Shown: piece by piece, positions 1-9,508 of the stretch
How positions within the stretch are numbered: the first letter of the stretch is position 1
Layout: every line of letters begins with the position of its first letter
NCBI GenBank assembly: GCA_905480405.1
Contig: CAJQQH010000037.1
Location: forward strand, 1-41,235
Source: an uncultured Polaribacter sp.
GTDB taxonomy: Bacteria > Bacteroidota > Bacteroidia > Flavobacteriales > Flavobacteriaceae
Direction of reading: 5' to 3'
DNA: 41,235 nucleotides
Notes under the pieces: generated by a model
What the model was told of the DNA's origin: nothing
What the model saw: only the letters and a program-made list of their open reading frames with translations
Databases searched by the model: none
Program-made: the position numbers and the translations under genes

Positions 1-1470
1 AATATCTTGAGTGTTTGCTAAATCTGCAATAGTTCTAGAAACTTTTAAAATCCTGTCATAAGCTCTTGCAGAAAGGTTTAGTTTTTCCATAGCAGTTTTT
101 AAAAGCGATAAACTTTCAGGTGATAATTTACAAAATTCACGAATCTGTTTTACATTCATTTGCGCATTATAATGCACGTTTTCGAAATCTTTAAAACGCT
201 TTGATTGAATTTCTCTAGAAGCTGTAACTCGTTTTCTGATTTCTACTGATGATTCTCCTTTACGTTCTTCAGACAATTTTTCAAACGGAACAGGAGTAAC
301 TTCTATATGAATATCAATTCTATCTAATAGTGGACCAGAAATTTTACTCAAATAACGCTGCATTTCTTGTGGAGAAGAAGTCATTGGAGAGTTTGGATCG
401 TTAAAAAAACCAGAAGGACTTGGATTCATACTTGCAACCAACATAAAACTACAAGGATAAGTTACTGTAAATTTTGCTCTAGAAATAGTAACATCTCTAT
501 CTTCTAAAGGCTGTCTCATCACTTCCAAAACTTCACGTTTAAACTCTGGTAACTCATCTAAAAATAAAACTCCATTATGAGATAATGAAATTTCTCCTGG
601 TCTTGGATATTGACCTCCACCAACTAAAGCAACATTAGAAATTGTGTGGTGAGGACTTCTAAAAGGACGTTGATATAACAATCCATCATTTTTAGTTTTT
701 CCAACTACAGAATGAATTTTTGTAGTTTCTAATGCTTCATGTAAAGTCATTGGAGGAAGAATACTTGGAAGTCTTTTTGCTAACATTGTTTTTCCTGATC
801 CTGGAGGACCAATGAGAATAATATTATGACCACCAGCAGCAGCAATTTCCATACATCGTTTTATAGATTCTTGCCCCTTCACATCAGAAAAATCAAATTC
901 TGGGAAATCTATATTTTTATAGAATTCTGCTCTAGTATCTACAATTGTAGGTTCAATAGTTGCATCACCATTAAAATGATTAATGACTTCTAAAATATTA
1001 TTTACTCCAAGAACTTCTAAATTATCTACTATTGCAGCTTCTTTAGCATTTTGTTTAGGTAAAATAAAATACTTAAAACCTTCTTCTCTGGCTTTTATAG
1101 CCATTGGTAAAACTCCTCTTATGGGTTGTAAACTTCCGTCTAAAGAGAGTTCGCCCATAATAACGTATTCTTTTATGCTTTCAGATTTTATTTGACTAGA
1201 AGCAGCAAGAATTCCCATTGCTAGTGTTAAATCATAAGCAGCGCCTTCTTTTCTAATATCCGCAGGCGCCATATTTATAATTATTTTTTTACCAGGAAGT
1301 TTGTAGTTATTGTTATTAAGAGCAGCAGAAATTCTGTAAGAGCTTTCACGAACAGCATTATCTGGTAAACCTACCAGGTGGTAACCAATTCCTTTATCAA
1401 TGTTTACTTCAACAACAATTGTAGTGGCTTCGATACCAAAAACGGCAGAACCATAGACTTTAACAAGCAT
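1..1470 (-). CDS. YifB/ComM-family Mg-chelatase-like AAA+ ATPase (3' end outside window)
   Basis: Reading right to left from an ATG at 1470 gives 490 codons with no stop before the window edge, so the C-terminus is missing, probably only a few tens of residues of a roughly 510-residue family. The N-terminal Lon-protease-like ChlI domain is visible (MLVKVYGSAVFGIEA onward). It is followed by a Walker A motif (GPPGSGKTMLAKRLP, around 850-800) and a Walker B region (GVLFLDELPEF, around 570). A C-terminal Mg-chelatase-type domain rich in basic and helical residues is then cut off. The E. coli relative ComM is a hexameric helicase that promotes branch migration during transformation, which is family knowledge. 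Here I only infer a DNA-processing ATPase role. The gene lies downstream of ppc, separated by a terminator-like hairpin, so it is probably transcribed on its own. Confidence 0.9.
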   Translation of the reverse strand, partial: MLVKVYGSAVFGIEATTIVVEVNIDKGIGYHLVGLPDNAVRESSYRISAALNNNNYKLPGKKIIINMAPADIRKEGAAYDLTLAMGILAASSQIKSESIKEYVIMGELSLDGSLQPIRGVLPMAIKAREEGFKYFILPKQNAKEAAIVDNLEVLGVNNILEVINHFNGDATIEPTIVDTRAEFYKNIDFPEFDFSDVKGQESIKRCMEIAAAGGHNIILIGPPGSGKTMLAKRLPSILPPMTLHEALETTKIHSVVGKTKNDGLLYQRPFRSPHHTISNVALVGGGQYPRPGEISLSHNGVLFLDELPEFKREVLEVMRQPLEDRDVTISRAKFTVTYPCSFMLVASMNPSPSGFFNDPNSPMTSSPQEMQRYLSKISGPLLDRIDIHIEVTPVPFEKLSEERKGESSVEIRKRVTASREIQSKRFKDFENVHYNAQMNVKQIREFCKLSPESLSLLKTAMEKLNLSARAYDRILKVSRTIADLANTQDI

Positions 1471-1508
1471 TTTTTTTTCTTTAAATATAAAGAATATTGA
1501 TGAATAAA

Positions 1509-1538
1509 AAAATGCAACCAAAAAATTGATTGCATTTT
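1509..1538 (-). terminator. Intrinsic terminator after ppc
   Basis: AAAATGCAA (1509-1517) pairs perfectly with TTGCATTTT (1530-1538) around a 12-base loop. The run of A on the plus strand (1506-1512) becomes a U tract on the minus-strand transcript. It lies 27 bases past the ppc stop and before the yifB start at 1470. Confidence 0.6.
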
Positions 1539-1565
1539 AATATTTAAATGTATTTTGATAAAAGC

Positions 1566-4145
1566 TTATGCAGAATTTCTACTAGCATTAATATTACCAA
1601 ATAAAGAACGCATTACCATTTTTTCATACATTTCAATTTCTTTAGCGTTTCCTTCAGATTTTTGTAAATCCTGAATTTTCTTTAAAGCAAATTGTTGTAT
1701 TGTTAATAAAGGTAAAACAATACTCTCTCTAATTTCTATAGATGCTTTTCCTACAGGATGATTTTCCATTAATTCTGTATGACCTGCAAGTTTTAATAAT
1801 AAACGTTTTGTTGTTGTATATTCTGTGTAAATTACTTTCCAGAATTCTCCATAAACAGGGTCATCAGCCATATAAGCAGTTAAACCAAAGAAAGACTTAG
1901 TTAAACTCATCATACTGTTTTCTAACAATGTTTTAAAGAAATCTGAAGCATTATAAAATTCAACAATTTCATCAAATCTACCTAGATCTTCATATTTTTT
2001 AAGTGCTGTTCCAACACCAAAGAAACCAGGTACGTTTTGTTTTAACTGACTCCAACTACCTACAAATGGTATCGCTCTTAAAGCAGAGAAATCTAATGTG
2101 TCTGAATTTGAACGTTTACTTGGTCTACTACCAATATTTGTTTTAGCATAGTATTTTAAAGTACTCATTTTTTCTAAATACGATAAAAACTGCGGATGAT
2201 TTTTAAAATCTACATAAGTATCATAACTTGTAGAAGCTAGATCTTGTATAATTTCTCTATGATGATCGTTTAACTGATCTTTGGTAAAAACTTCATTTTT
2301 AATACCAGAACTTAGTAATTGTTCTAAATTAAATTGCGAAGAATCTTTTGTTCCAAAATTAGAGCTAATTGTCTGTCCTTGTATTGTTAATTGAATTTCT
2401 TTATCTTCGATAGTTGGTCCTAAAGAAGCATAAAATTGATGTGTTTTTCCTCCTCCTCTTGCAGGTGGTCCACCACGTCCATCAAAGAAAATTACTTCAA
2501 TATCAAATTCTCTAGAGATTTTAGTTAAAGCTTCTTTCGCTTTAAAAATACCCCAATTTGCCATTAAATAACCACCATCTTTTGTCCCATCAGAAAAACC
2601 TAGCATAATAGTTTGCTTGTTTTTTCTTTTTGTTAAATGGTATCTATAAGCGTTATTGGTATATAGAGTTCGCATAACCTCACTTGCATTCTCTAAATCT
2701 TCTACAGTTTCAAAAAGAGGAATTACATCTACCGGTAATTCATTTTCAAAACCACATAAGTTTAGCATTGCAAATGTTTGCATTACGTTTAATGCACTTT
2801 GATTGTTACTTATAATGTATCTGTTTGCGCCACGTTCTCCATTTCTTTTCTGAATGGTTTTTAAGGCATAAATAGATTCAATAGTTTTAACAGACATTTC
2901 ATCAGATAAAATTTTAGGATCTATTTGTCCTTTTACCAATGATAAAATAGAAATTTGTTCTTCTTCCGTTAAATTGTTGTAATTTTTGGGGAAAGTTGTG
3001 TCTCCGCTAGCTGTTAAATCTTGTACAAGTTTTGTAAAAGCATCATGATGCACTCTACTATCTTGTCTAATATCTAAAGTTGCGAAATGGAAACCAAAAA
3101 TTCTTACTTTATTAATAAAATCATTTAATTCTTCAATAAATAAAGAATCATGTTTTGTTTTTACAATTTCTCTTGCGTTTTCTAATTCTTCTAATAATAT
3201 TTTTTGAGAAAAATTTACTTTAGTGTAGCTCCTAACAACGTGTTTATATAAACGTTTTTCTATTTTAGAGAGTATTTCTTGAACACCATCAAAAGTAAAA
3301 CGTCTTTTTAGACGTCTAACATCTCTATAGTAACTTCTTAAAATAGATTGACGTAGTCTTTCTGCAACATCTAATGTTATTTGTGTAGTTACAAATGGGT
3401 TTCCATCTCTATCTCCACCAGGCCAGAAACCAAGATCAATAATTTCATTATCTATAGGATTTCCGTCATAAACGTTATGCTGTATATAATTGTAAATTTT
3501 ACTTATAGAATGATAAAATACATTTTCTAGATACCAAATTAAACTAACAGCCTCATCATAAGGTGTAGGTTTCGATTTTTTATAAAAAGGAGTTTTACCT
3601 AGTTGTGCTAATAATTTTTTTATTAGTAATAAATCGTCGTTTTGTATTGCTTTATCTAAATCAGTAATAATACCTAATACAGATCCTGGATAAAATTGAG
3701 TTGGATGCGCTGTTAAAACAACACGTACTTTAAAATCTTCTAAATGTTTTTTTAAGGCTTCTTTTTTATCGCTTAAAAGAGCAATCTCTTTAGAGTTTCT
3801 AAGAGTTCCTATACCATCCATATTGTTTACAACCGGAAAAGCTGCATCTTCTATGGCATCAAATAATACTACTTGACGTTCTATATATTGAATAAATTGA
3901 AATAATAAATCTTTTTGTTCCTCTTTAGAAGGGTCTTCTTGATATTTCTCGAAAAACTTTTCTACAATTTCCGTTGGATTGTTTCCATTTTCAAATCCTT
4001 TTTTACAGGTTTCGTGGAAAAGTGGTAATAAAACTCCAGTGTTATTGATAGTATCAAAAGGGAGTGTCATAAAAATGCTGTTGTAAATTTGATATTTAGA
4101 CAGCACATTATCATTAAATCTCGTCAATTTTGGTAATGCAGACAT
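1566..4145 (-). CDS. ppc: Phosphoenolpyruvate carboxylase
   Basis: 859 residues, close to the usual 880-930. The enzyme makes oxaloacetate from PEP and bicarbonate to refill the TCA cycle. The family histidine motif VLTAHPTQ and the GGDRDGNPFVT motif are both present. The mobile-loop region reads FFDGRGGPPARGGGKTHQF where most bacterial enzymes have FHGRGG followed by GRGG, so an Asp stands in the usual His place. The protein ends in SRNSA, while classical PEPCs end in (Q/R)NTG, where the terminal glycine matters. I believe both deviations are shared with other Bacteroidota enzymes, but cannot verify this here. The gene is monocistronic by context: a terminator follows, and about 170 non-coding bases precede it with a TATTTTTTG-like box near 4174-4182. 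Confidence 0.95.
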   Translation of the reverse strand: MSALPKLTRFNDNVLSKYQIYNSIFMTLPFDTINNTGVLLPLFHETCKKGFENGNNPTEIVEKFFEKYQEDPSKEEQKDLLFQFIQYIERQVVLFDAIEDAAFPVVNNMDGIGTLRNSKEIALLSDKKEALKKHLEDFKVRVVLTAHPTQFYPGSVLGIITDLDKAIQNDDLLLIKKLLAQLGKTPFYKKSKPTPYDEAVSLIWYLENVFYHSISKIYNYIQHNVYDGNPIDNEIIDLGFWPGGDRDGNPFVTTQITLDVAERLRQSILRSYYRDVRRLKRRFTFDGVQEILSKIEKRLYKHVVRSYTKVNFSQKILLEELENAREIVKTKHDSLFIEELNDFINKVRIFGFHFATLDIRQDSRVHHDAFTKLVQDLTASGDTTFPKNYNNLTEEEQISILSLVKGQIDPKILSDEMSVKTIESIYALKTIQKRNGERGANRYIISNNQSALNVMQTFAMLNLCGFENELPVDVIPLFETVEDLENASEVMRTLYTNNAYRYHLTKRKNKQTIMLGFSDGTKDGGYLMANWGIFKAKEALTKISREFDIEVIFFDGRGGPPARGGGKTHQFYASLGPTIEDKEIQLTIQGQTISSNFGTKDSSQFNLEQLLSSGIKNEVFTKDQLNDHHREIIQDLASTSYDTYVDFKNHPQFLSYLEKMSTLKYYAKTNIGSRPSKRSNSDTLDFSALRAIPFVGSWSQLKQNVPGFFGVGTALKKYEDLGRFDEIVEFYNASDFFKTLLENSMMSLTKSFFGLTAYMADDPVYGEFWKVIYTEYTTTKRLLLKLAGHTELMENHPVGKASIEIRESIVLPLLTIQQFALKKIQDLQKSEGNAKEIEMYEKMVMRSLFGNINASRNSA

Positions 4146-4314
4146 ATTCTTTCGGTTTTATGATGTGAAATTACAAAAAATAGAAACCTTAGAACGTCAA
4201 TTATTTTCAATAATCGGCTATAAAAATTATGAAAACAATATAAATTTCGCTACATTTTTTTCAAATATTTAATTTCTGTGTAAAAGTACTGATTTGTCGT
4301 CTTTTTAGAGAAAA

Positions 4315-4692
4315 CTATAATTGCAGGTTAGGTTGGCGGCATTGTAGATTCCAACGTGTTGGATCATTTTTAAGTAAGAAACCTTTTAATAAATTTTGAT
4401 CTTGATACCTTTTGTAATCATCATAAATAAATTCTGATGGTTTTGTAGTTAAATGCTTCGTGTTTATAGAAAATCTATTTAAATCTAAATCAATAGCATC
4501 AACAATTACAAAATCAAAATTAGATAATTTAAGTTTTTTATTAATTTCAGAAAAGCCATTTTTATCAATAGAAAAGTTAGAAACAGTATAAATACTTACG
4601 GGCGTTTTAGCAACTATTTTTGTTGTTTTTTGAGCAATTAAAGTTGTGCTTAAAAGAGTAAATACAGTAAAAACTAAATTCGTAATTTTCAT
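4315..4692 (-). CDS. Small secreted protein of unknown function
   Basis: 125 residues with a clear Sec signal peptide (MKITNLVFTVFTLLSTTLIAQ), so probably exported to the periplasm or cell surface. No motif is recognised. The mature part is mixed and charged, with a single Cys near the C-terminus in a DPTRWNLQC context. It begins 46 bases after the dsbD stop on the same strand, so it is likely the last gene of the tlpA-dsbD unit. That position, and not any domain, is the only hint of a link to periplasmic thiol chemistry. I do not assign a function. Confidence 0.75.
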   Translation of the reverse strand: MKITNLVFTVFTLLSTTLIAQKTTKIVAKTPVSIYTVSNFSIDKNGFSEINKKLKLSNFDFVIVDAIDLDLNRFSINTKHLTTKPSEFIYDDYKRYQDQNLLKGFLLKNDPTRWNLQCRQPNLQL

Positions 4693-4738
4693 AATTGTAA
4701 ATATTTTTATTAACTTTAAAACAACAAAAACTGTACCA

Positions 4739-6706
4739 TTACTTTGTTTTAAAAGTTTGCAAACCTTCTTGTAACCATTTGTAATACGTATCTCTATCTG
4801 TATATTGTTGTGTGTTATTTAAGATTTCTAAATCTGGACTCATCAAAATATAATATGGCTGAGAAGCATTTTTAAAATTGATTACCTGAAAAGTAGACCA
4901 CTTATCTCCAACTGTTTTAATTTGTTTAATTTTTCCGTTTTTCTTTAAAAAATCGAATTGTTGGTCTTTAGGTAATTCTTTCTCATTATCATCTACATAC
5001 AGAGAAATTAAAATATAATTGTCTTTTAATGTTTGATAAATATCTGGCTCACTCCATACATTTTCTTCCATTTTTCTACAATTTACACAAGCCCAACCGG
5101 TAAAATCTAATAAAATTGGTTTGTTTGCTTCTTTTGCAGCAGCAAGACCCTTGTTAAAGTCTTTATAACAATCTAAACCTAAAGGGCAATCGTTTTCTTG
5201 TTCGTAAATACTATAGAATTGCGGAGGTGGAAAACCACTTAATAAACTTAAATTCCATGTTGGTTCTTTTAAGACACCAGGAACAATATAAATGATAAAC
5301 GCAATTACCAAAGCGCCAAAAGACATTCTAGAAAACGATAGTTTTTTTATGGGAGAGTCATGTGGAAATTTAATTTTAGCAAATAAATATAAAGCTAATC
5401 CTATAAAAATAACAATCCAAATACCAATAAATACTTCTCTTTTTAATAAATTCCAATGTGCAACTAAATCTGCATTAGATAAAAATTTAAAAGCTAAAGC
5501 CAATTCTAGGAAACCTAAAATTACCTTTGTTGTATTTAACCATCCACCAGATTTTGGTAGAGAATTTAACCAATTAGGAAACAGTGCAAATAATGCAAAT
5601 GGTAAAGCAAGTGCTAATCCAAAACCACTCATACCTGCTGTTAGCTGCATTGCACCTCCATCTGAAGTTAAAGAACCCGCAAGTAAAGAACCTAAAATAG
5701 GACCAGTACAAGAAAAGGAAACAATTGCTAATGTTAATGCCATAAAAAAGATGCCAATAATCCCTCCAACGGAAGAAGCAGAGTCCATTTTATTTCCCCA
5801 AGAACTTGGTAATGTTATTTCGTAGAACCCAAAAAATGAAAAAGAGAAAAAGGTTAGAACAGCAAAAAAGAAAATGTTTAACCATACGTTTGTAGAAATT
5901 GTATTTAAAATTTCTGGATCTAAATTATCTAAGAAATGAAAAGGAAGACTTAATAAAATGTATATGAATACAATAAAACATCCATATAAAATGGCGTTAA
6001 AAATCCCTTTCTTTTTATTTTCAGATTGTTTTGTAAAAAAAGATACTGTCAACGGAATCATCGGGAAAACACAAGGTGTAAGTAGCGCTAATAAACCACC
6101 AACAAATCCAAGAAAAAAGATGCTAAAAAGACCACTTTTACTTTCCGAACCTGTACTTGACGCATTCTTAAGTAAAGAAGTGTTTTTTAGATTTAATTTT
6201 AAATTATTTGTAAGATTTTTACTTTTTTCGGTTATAGAAACTACTTCTTTTATTGTTTTTCCTCCAAGAGAAATTGTAAAAGCTTCATCAATATTTATAC
6301 AGGCGGTTTCACAAACTTGACCGAAAAAGTTTAACTTAATTCTAGTAATTTTTTGATTTGTAAGTTGAATTCTTTGGGTAATTGTTGCTTTGTCTTTAAA
6401 AACAATTTCTTCTTTTTCCCAAATATCAGAATACTTCTTAAATGTATCTTTTTCATCGGCTTTCCCAACTAATTTATAGCCACTTTCGCCTTCTTTAATT
6501 GTTATTTCTAAGGGTAAAGAAGCATCTTCTGGATTGTGTTGTGAGTATAAATACCAACCCTTATAAAGTTTAGCATTAAAAATAACATCATATTCTGTAT
6601 TTGATATTTTTTTTACAGAAGTTTCTATAGTAATTGGGTCTTCTGCTGTTTGTGCGAAACTCGTTATTGCTAAAAGAAAAGTTGCAATGAAAAAGATTTT
6701 TTTCAT
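4739..6706 (-). CDS. dsbD: Thiol:disulfide interchange protein DsbD (cytoplasmic membrane electron transporter)
   Basis: 655 residues in the canonical three-part DsbD layout. A signal peptide occupies about 1-18. The N-terminal periplasmic domain carries a Cys pair at C132 and C136 (QVCETAC). The multi-helix membrane domain (about 193-475) has the transport cysteines at C212 (TPCVFP) and C333 (SCTGP). The C-terminal thioredoxin fold has a CVNC site at C540 and C543. All six redox cysteines needed to relay electrons from cytoplasmic thioredoxin to periplasmic partners are present. It starts 26 bases after the stop of the TlpA-like lipoprotein gene, so the two are almost certainly co-transcribed, and that lipoprotein is a natural electron acceptor. 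Confidence 0.95.
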   Translation of the reverse strand: MKKIFFIATFLLAITSFAQTAEDPITIETSVKKISNTEYDVIFNAKLYKGWYLYSQHNPEDASLPLEITIKEGESGYKLVGKADEKDTFKKYSDIWEKEEIVFKDKATITQRIQLTNQKITRIKLNFFGQVCETACINIDEAFTISLGGKTIKEVVSITEKSKNLTNNLKLNLKNTSLLKNASSTGSESKSGLFSIFFLGFVGGLLALLTPCVFPMIPLTVSFFTKQSENKKKGIFNAILYGCFIVFIYILLSLPFHFLDNLDPEILNTISTNVWLNIFFFAVLTFFSFSFFGFYEITLPSSWGNKMDSASSVGGIIGIFFMALTLAIVSFSCTGPILGSLLAGSLTSDGGAMQLTAGMSGFGLALALPFALFALFPNWLNSLPKSGGWLNTTKVILGFLELALAFKFLSNADLVAHWNLLKREVFIGIWIVIFIGLALYLFAKIKFPHDSPIKKLSFSRMSFGALVIAFIIYIVPGVLKEPTWNLSLLSGFPPPQFYSIYEQENDCPLGLDCYKDFNKGLAAAKEANKPILLDFTGWACVNCRKMEENVWSEPDIYQTLKDNYILISLYVDDNEKELPKDQQFDFLKKNGKIKQIKTVGDKWSTFQVINFKNASQPYYILMSPDLEILNNTQQYTDRDTYYKWLQEGLQTFKTK

Positions 6707-6732
6707 AAAATGATTTTACAAGTAAAAATGAA

Positions 6733-8112
6733 TTATATTTTTAATTCGTCTAATAATTCTGTAAGTTTTTTGTCTGATGGTCTTGGTGCATTTGAGCTAA
6801 CAATATTTCCTTTTGGGTCAATTAAAATAAAACGAGGAATCCCTTTTATTAAATAATCTTGTATAAATTGAGATTTCCAGTCATTATCTGCATACAATTG
6901 CATACCGCCTAAATTCTTATCAACAATCATTTTTTTCCATTTATCATGGTCTTTTTCTTTGTCTATAGAGATACTTACAAATTCTATATTTTTCTTATGG
7001 TATTTTTTTTCAACCTTTTTTAAAGAAGGGATTTCGGCAATACAAGGTCCACACCAGGTTGCCCAAACATCTATATATACATATTTACCTTTTAAATCAT
7101 CTAAAGAAGTTGTACCGCCAGCATTGTTTTCATATCCCATAAATTTAGGAGAAATGTTTCCTTTTGTTACGGCTTTTAAAGCGTTATAACTTTTTGTAAT
7201 TTCTTCTTTATTTTCTTTATTAGTAGATGCTGCCATGTACATTTTGTAGAACTCTTCTAAATCATTTGTGTATGTAATTCCGTATTTAGAAGCATTAAAA
7301 AGTAATGCGTTTTTTATAGTTTCATTTTTAATTTTACCAGAAACGGTTAACATAGCAATGTCATATTCTAAAGAATCAGTTTTTATTAATTCTTCAGCCA
7401 TTTTACGATAATTAGAAGTAACTAAACCATTATAGTTAGAAGAGAAATTAAAATCGTCTTCGTTAGTGTAATCTAAAGCATCTAGTTCATCTAAAAACCC
7501 TTCAGAAGTTTTAAAATCTGGTTTTTTTGCATAATAAGAATGATAACTTTTATATTTATTTAAATTACTTAAAAAGCCATAATTAATATTCTTTTTTTCA
7601 AGTTGTTTAAACTCCTCAGAAATTCCTTCAGTGTTATACAGTAAATCTTCTTGAGACTGTTTAATATCTTTAAAAGTTTTAAGATATTCATTTTCTTCTT
7701 TAGTATAAATATCAGTTCCTTCACCAATCGATTCTTTATATTTTAAAGCTTTATTAGAAAGGTAGCTTGCATACTCAGATCCTTTTCCTGTTATTTCTAT
7801 AGTCTTTTTACGTTCTTTTGCATCATAATTTATAGAGATGTTGTCTCCAGCGGATAGATATAAGTTTGTTGTATTTCTACCTTGGTAAACAGCATATAGA
7901 GAACCTTTATTTAACTTAATCGTATCATTAAAAGAACCATCTTCTGCAAGCGTAATTTCTTTAACAAGAGATCTATCTGCTTGCTTAACTAAAGAAGCTT
8001 TTTTAGATGTAGTATTTGTAATTTTACCTGAAATAATAGCGTAATCTATTTTAGCTTCTGGTTCACACGAAACAATAACTAATGCTACAAAAATTAAGTA
8101 TATTTTTTTCAT
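6733..8112 (-). CDS. TlpA-like thioredoxin-fold lipoprotein with N-terminal DUF4369-like domain
   Basis: 459 residues. A lipoprotein signal ends at C16 (VIVSC), implying membrane anchoring facing the periplasm. Residues about 23-115 form a beta-rich region resembling DUF4369. Residues about 120-310 are helical and charged. The C-terminal redoxin domain carries the active site WCGPC (C354, C357) and a cis-proline loop GIPRF. The family reduces disulfides or sulfenic acids outside the cytoplasm, or works in cytochrome maturation. The specific substrate is unknown here. It sits directly upstream of dsbD, whose C-terminal CVNC domain could keep it reduced. The upstream neighbour tilS ends 48 bases away. 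Confidence 0.9.
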   Translation of the reverse strand: MKKIYLIFVALVIVSCEPEAKIDYAIISGKITNTTSKKASLVKQADRSLVKEITLAEDGSFNDTIKLNKGSLYAVYQGRNTTNLYLSAGDNISINYDAKERKKTIEITGKGSEYASYLSNKALKYKESIGEGTDIYTKEENEYLKTFKDIKQSQEDLLYNTEGISEEFKQLEKKNINYGFLSNLNKYKSYHSYYAKKPDFKTSEGFLDELDALDYTNEDDFNFSSNYNGLVTSNYRKMAEELIKTDSLEYDIAMLTVSGKIKNETIKNALLFNASKYGITYTNDLEEFYKMYMAASTNKENKEEITKSYNALKAVTKGNISPKFMGYENNAGGTTSLDDLKGKYVYIDVWATWCGPCIAEIPSLKKVEKKYHKKNIEFVSISIDKEKDHDKWKKMIVDKNLGGMQLYADNDWKSQFIQDYLIKGIPRFILIDPKGNIVSSNAPRPSDKKLTELLDELKI

Positions 8113-8160
8113 ATTAATGATTTGGTTATTTAATTTTTAAAATTACAAAATAGAATTAAG

Positions 8161-9486
8161 TTAATTTATAACTTTAACTAAAACTTTAAGTAGGTTCTTT
8201 GAGCTTTTATTTATTGAAATTCTTTTATCTTGTCTATAATTAATAACCCAAATAACTTCATTATCAGAATTACAAAGTAGCCAAGTATTTTCTTTTTCTA
8301 AAAGTGAGAATTTTTCATCTTTAAAGTATTTACTCAGTTTCTTTTTTCCTTGCATTCCTAAAGGATAAAAATAGTCTCCATTTTCTCGCTTTCTTACAAT
8401 TAGTGGATATTTTAACAAATCTTTATCGATGTAAATTGTCTGTTTATTCTCTGTAGATATTTGTTGTACACTTTCGAAAATTAAATGAATAGGATTTAGA
8501 ATCTCTTGCTCATTTTCTTTGATGAAAAAGGATTCTTCTGTAGCTTCTTTAGTTTCGTTCGTTTTACTTAATAATAAGAAATCTCTATTTTTTAATAAAC
8601 GGTGTGTTTTAGAAAAAACCTGTTTTCCAGATTGAGCAGATAGTAGGTTGTAAACATCTTTCCATTCTGTAAAATTATAGCAATTTAATAGATGATATAA
8701 ATAGGCTTTCGAATTTGAAAGTTTATTTATTTTATGAATATCAATCGTTATAATCCCGTTTTTAGTTTGTATACAATCTTTGGAAACATCAGCAATTCTA
8801 TCTTCAATAATTTGTTTGCTTTCTTGCAAGTTTGTAGAGGTTTTTGCAAATGTATTTAATAAGTTTGGGTTGATTTCTTTTAATGATGGAATTACTTGAT
8901 GCCTAATTTTATTTCTGATATATTTTGTTGATGCATTACTAGCATCTTCTCTCCATGCAATGTCATTTTTTTTTGCAAATGCAGCAATTTCTTCTCTAGA
9001 AAAAGCTAAAAGCGGACGAGCAATATTTCCGTTAACTTTTGGGATTCCTGTAAAGCCATCTAAACCAGTTCCTCTTGTTAAATTGATAAGAAAAGTTTCT
9101 AAATTATCATCTGCATGATGTGCAGTTAAAACAAAGTCAAATTTATGGGTTTCAATTAATTTTTTAAACCAATTGTATCTTAATTCTCTTGCCGCTATTT
9201 GTGTAGAAAGTTTATTGTCTTTTGCGTGCTTTTTGGTGTTAAATTTTATTGTAAAAATCTGATTAGACGATTTTTGAGATAATTTAACAACAGATTTTTC
9301 GTCTAAATCACTTTCTTTTCCTCGAAGATTAAAATTGCAATGTGCTAAAGAAATATCAAAATCTAATTGATTACACAACGTTGTTAAAACAACAGAATCT
9401 AATCCGCCAGAAATAGCAATTAATAGTTTTTTATCCTTTAGAAAAGGAAAATTAACGTTAATATGTTTTTTGAATTTTTGTAGCAT
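8161..9486 (-). CDS. tilS: tRNA(Ile)-lysidine synthetase TilS
   Basis: 441 residues, a normal length. The PP-loop ATP pyrophosphatase motif SGGLDS is at 26-31, followed by the family stretch HHADDNLETFLINLTRG. A C-terminal TilS_C-like domain includes VRKRENGDYFYPLG. The enzyme attaches lysine to C34 of the CAU-anticodon tRNA(Ile), switching its identity from Met to Ile, and is normally essential. It follows the hydrolase gene by 22 bases on the same strand. Confidence 0.95.
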   Translation of the reverse strand: MLQKFKKHINVNFPFLKDKKLLIAISGGLDSVVLTTLCNQLDFDISLAHCNFNLRGKESDLDEKSVVKLSQKSSNQIFTIKFNTKKHAKDNKLSTQIAARELRYNWFKKLIETHKFDFVLTAHHADDNLETFLINLTRGTGLDGFTGIPKVNGNIARPLLAFSREEIAAFAKKNDIAWREDASNASTKYIRNKIRHQVIPSLKEINPNLLNTFAKTSTNLQESKQIIEDRIADVSKDCIQTKNGIITIDIHKINKLSNSKAYLYHLLNCYNFTEWKDVYNLLSAQSGKQVFSKTHRLLKNRDFLLLSKTNETKEATEESFFIKENEQEILNPIHLIFESVQQISTENKQTIYIDKDLLKYPLIVRKRENGDYFYPLGMQGKKKLSKYFKDEKFSLLEKENTWLLCNSDNEVIWVINYRQDKRISINKSSKNLLKVLVKVIN

Positions 9487-9508
9487 TTATATTTCAAAAA
9501 TAGGGTTT

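Noticed and set aside
3295..3325. Repeated CGTCT/AGACG sequence that looks like regulatory boxes
   Set aside because: It lies within the ppc coding sequence and encodes the conserved basic RRLKRR stretch.
4288..4300. GTCGTCTTTTT resembling an ECF -10 box on the plus strand
   Set aside because: No GTAAC element lies 16 bases upstream (GTAAAA is at the wrong distance), and no plus-strand gene follows.
5292..5825. 177-residue open frame on the plus strand opposite dsbD
   Set aside because: It mirrors the conserved DsbD membrane domain, has no start context and contains no recognisable features. It is a shadow of the real gene.
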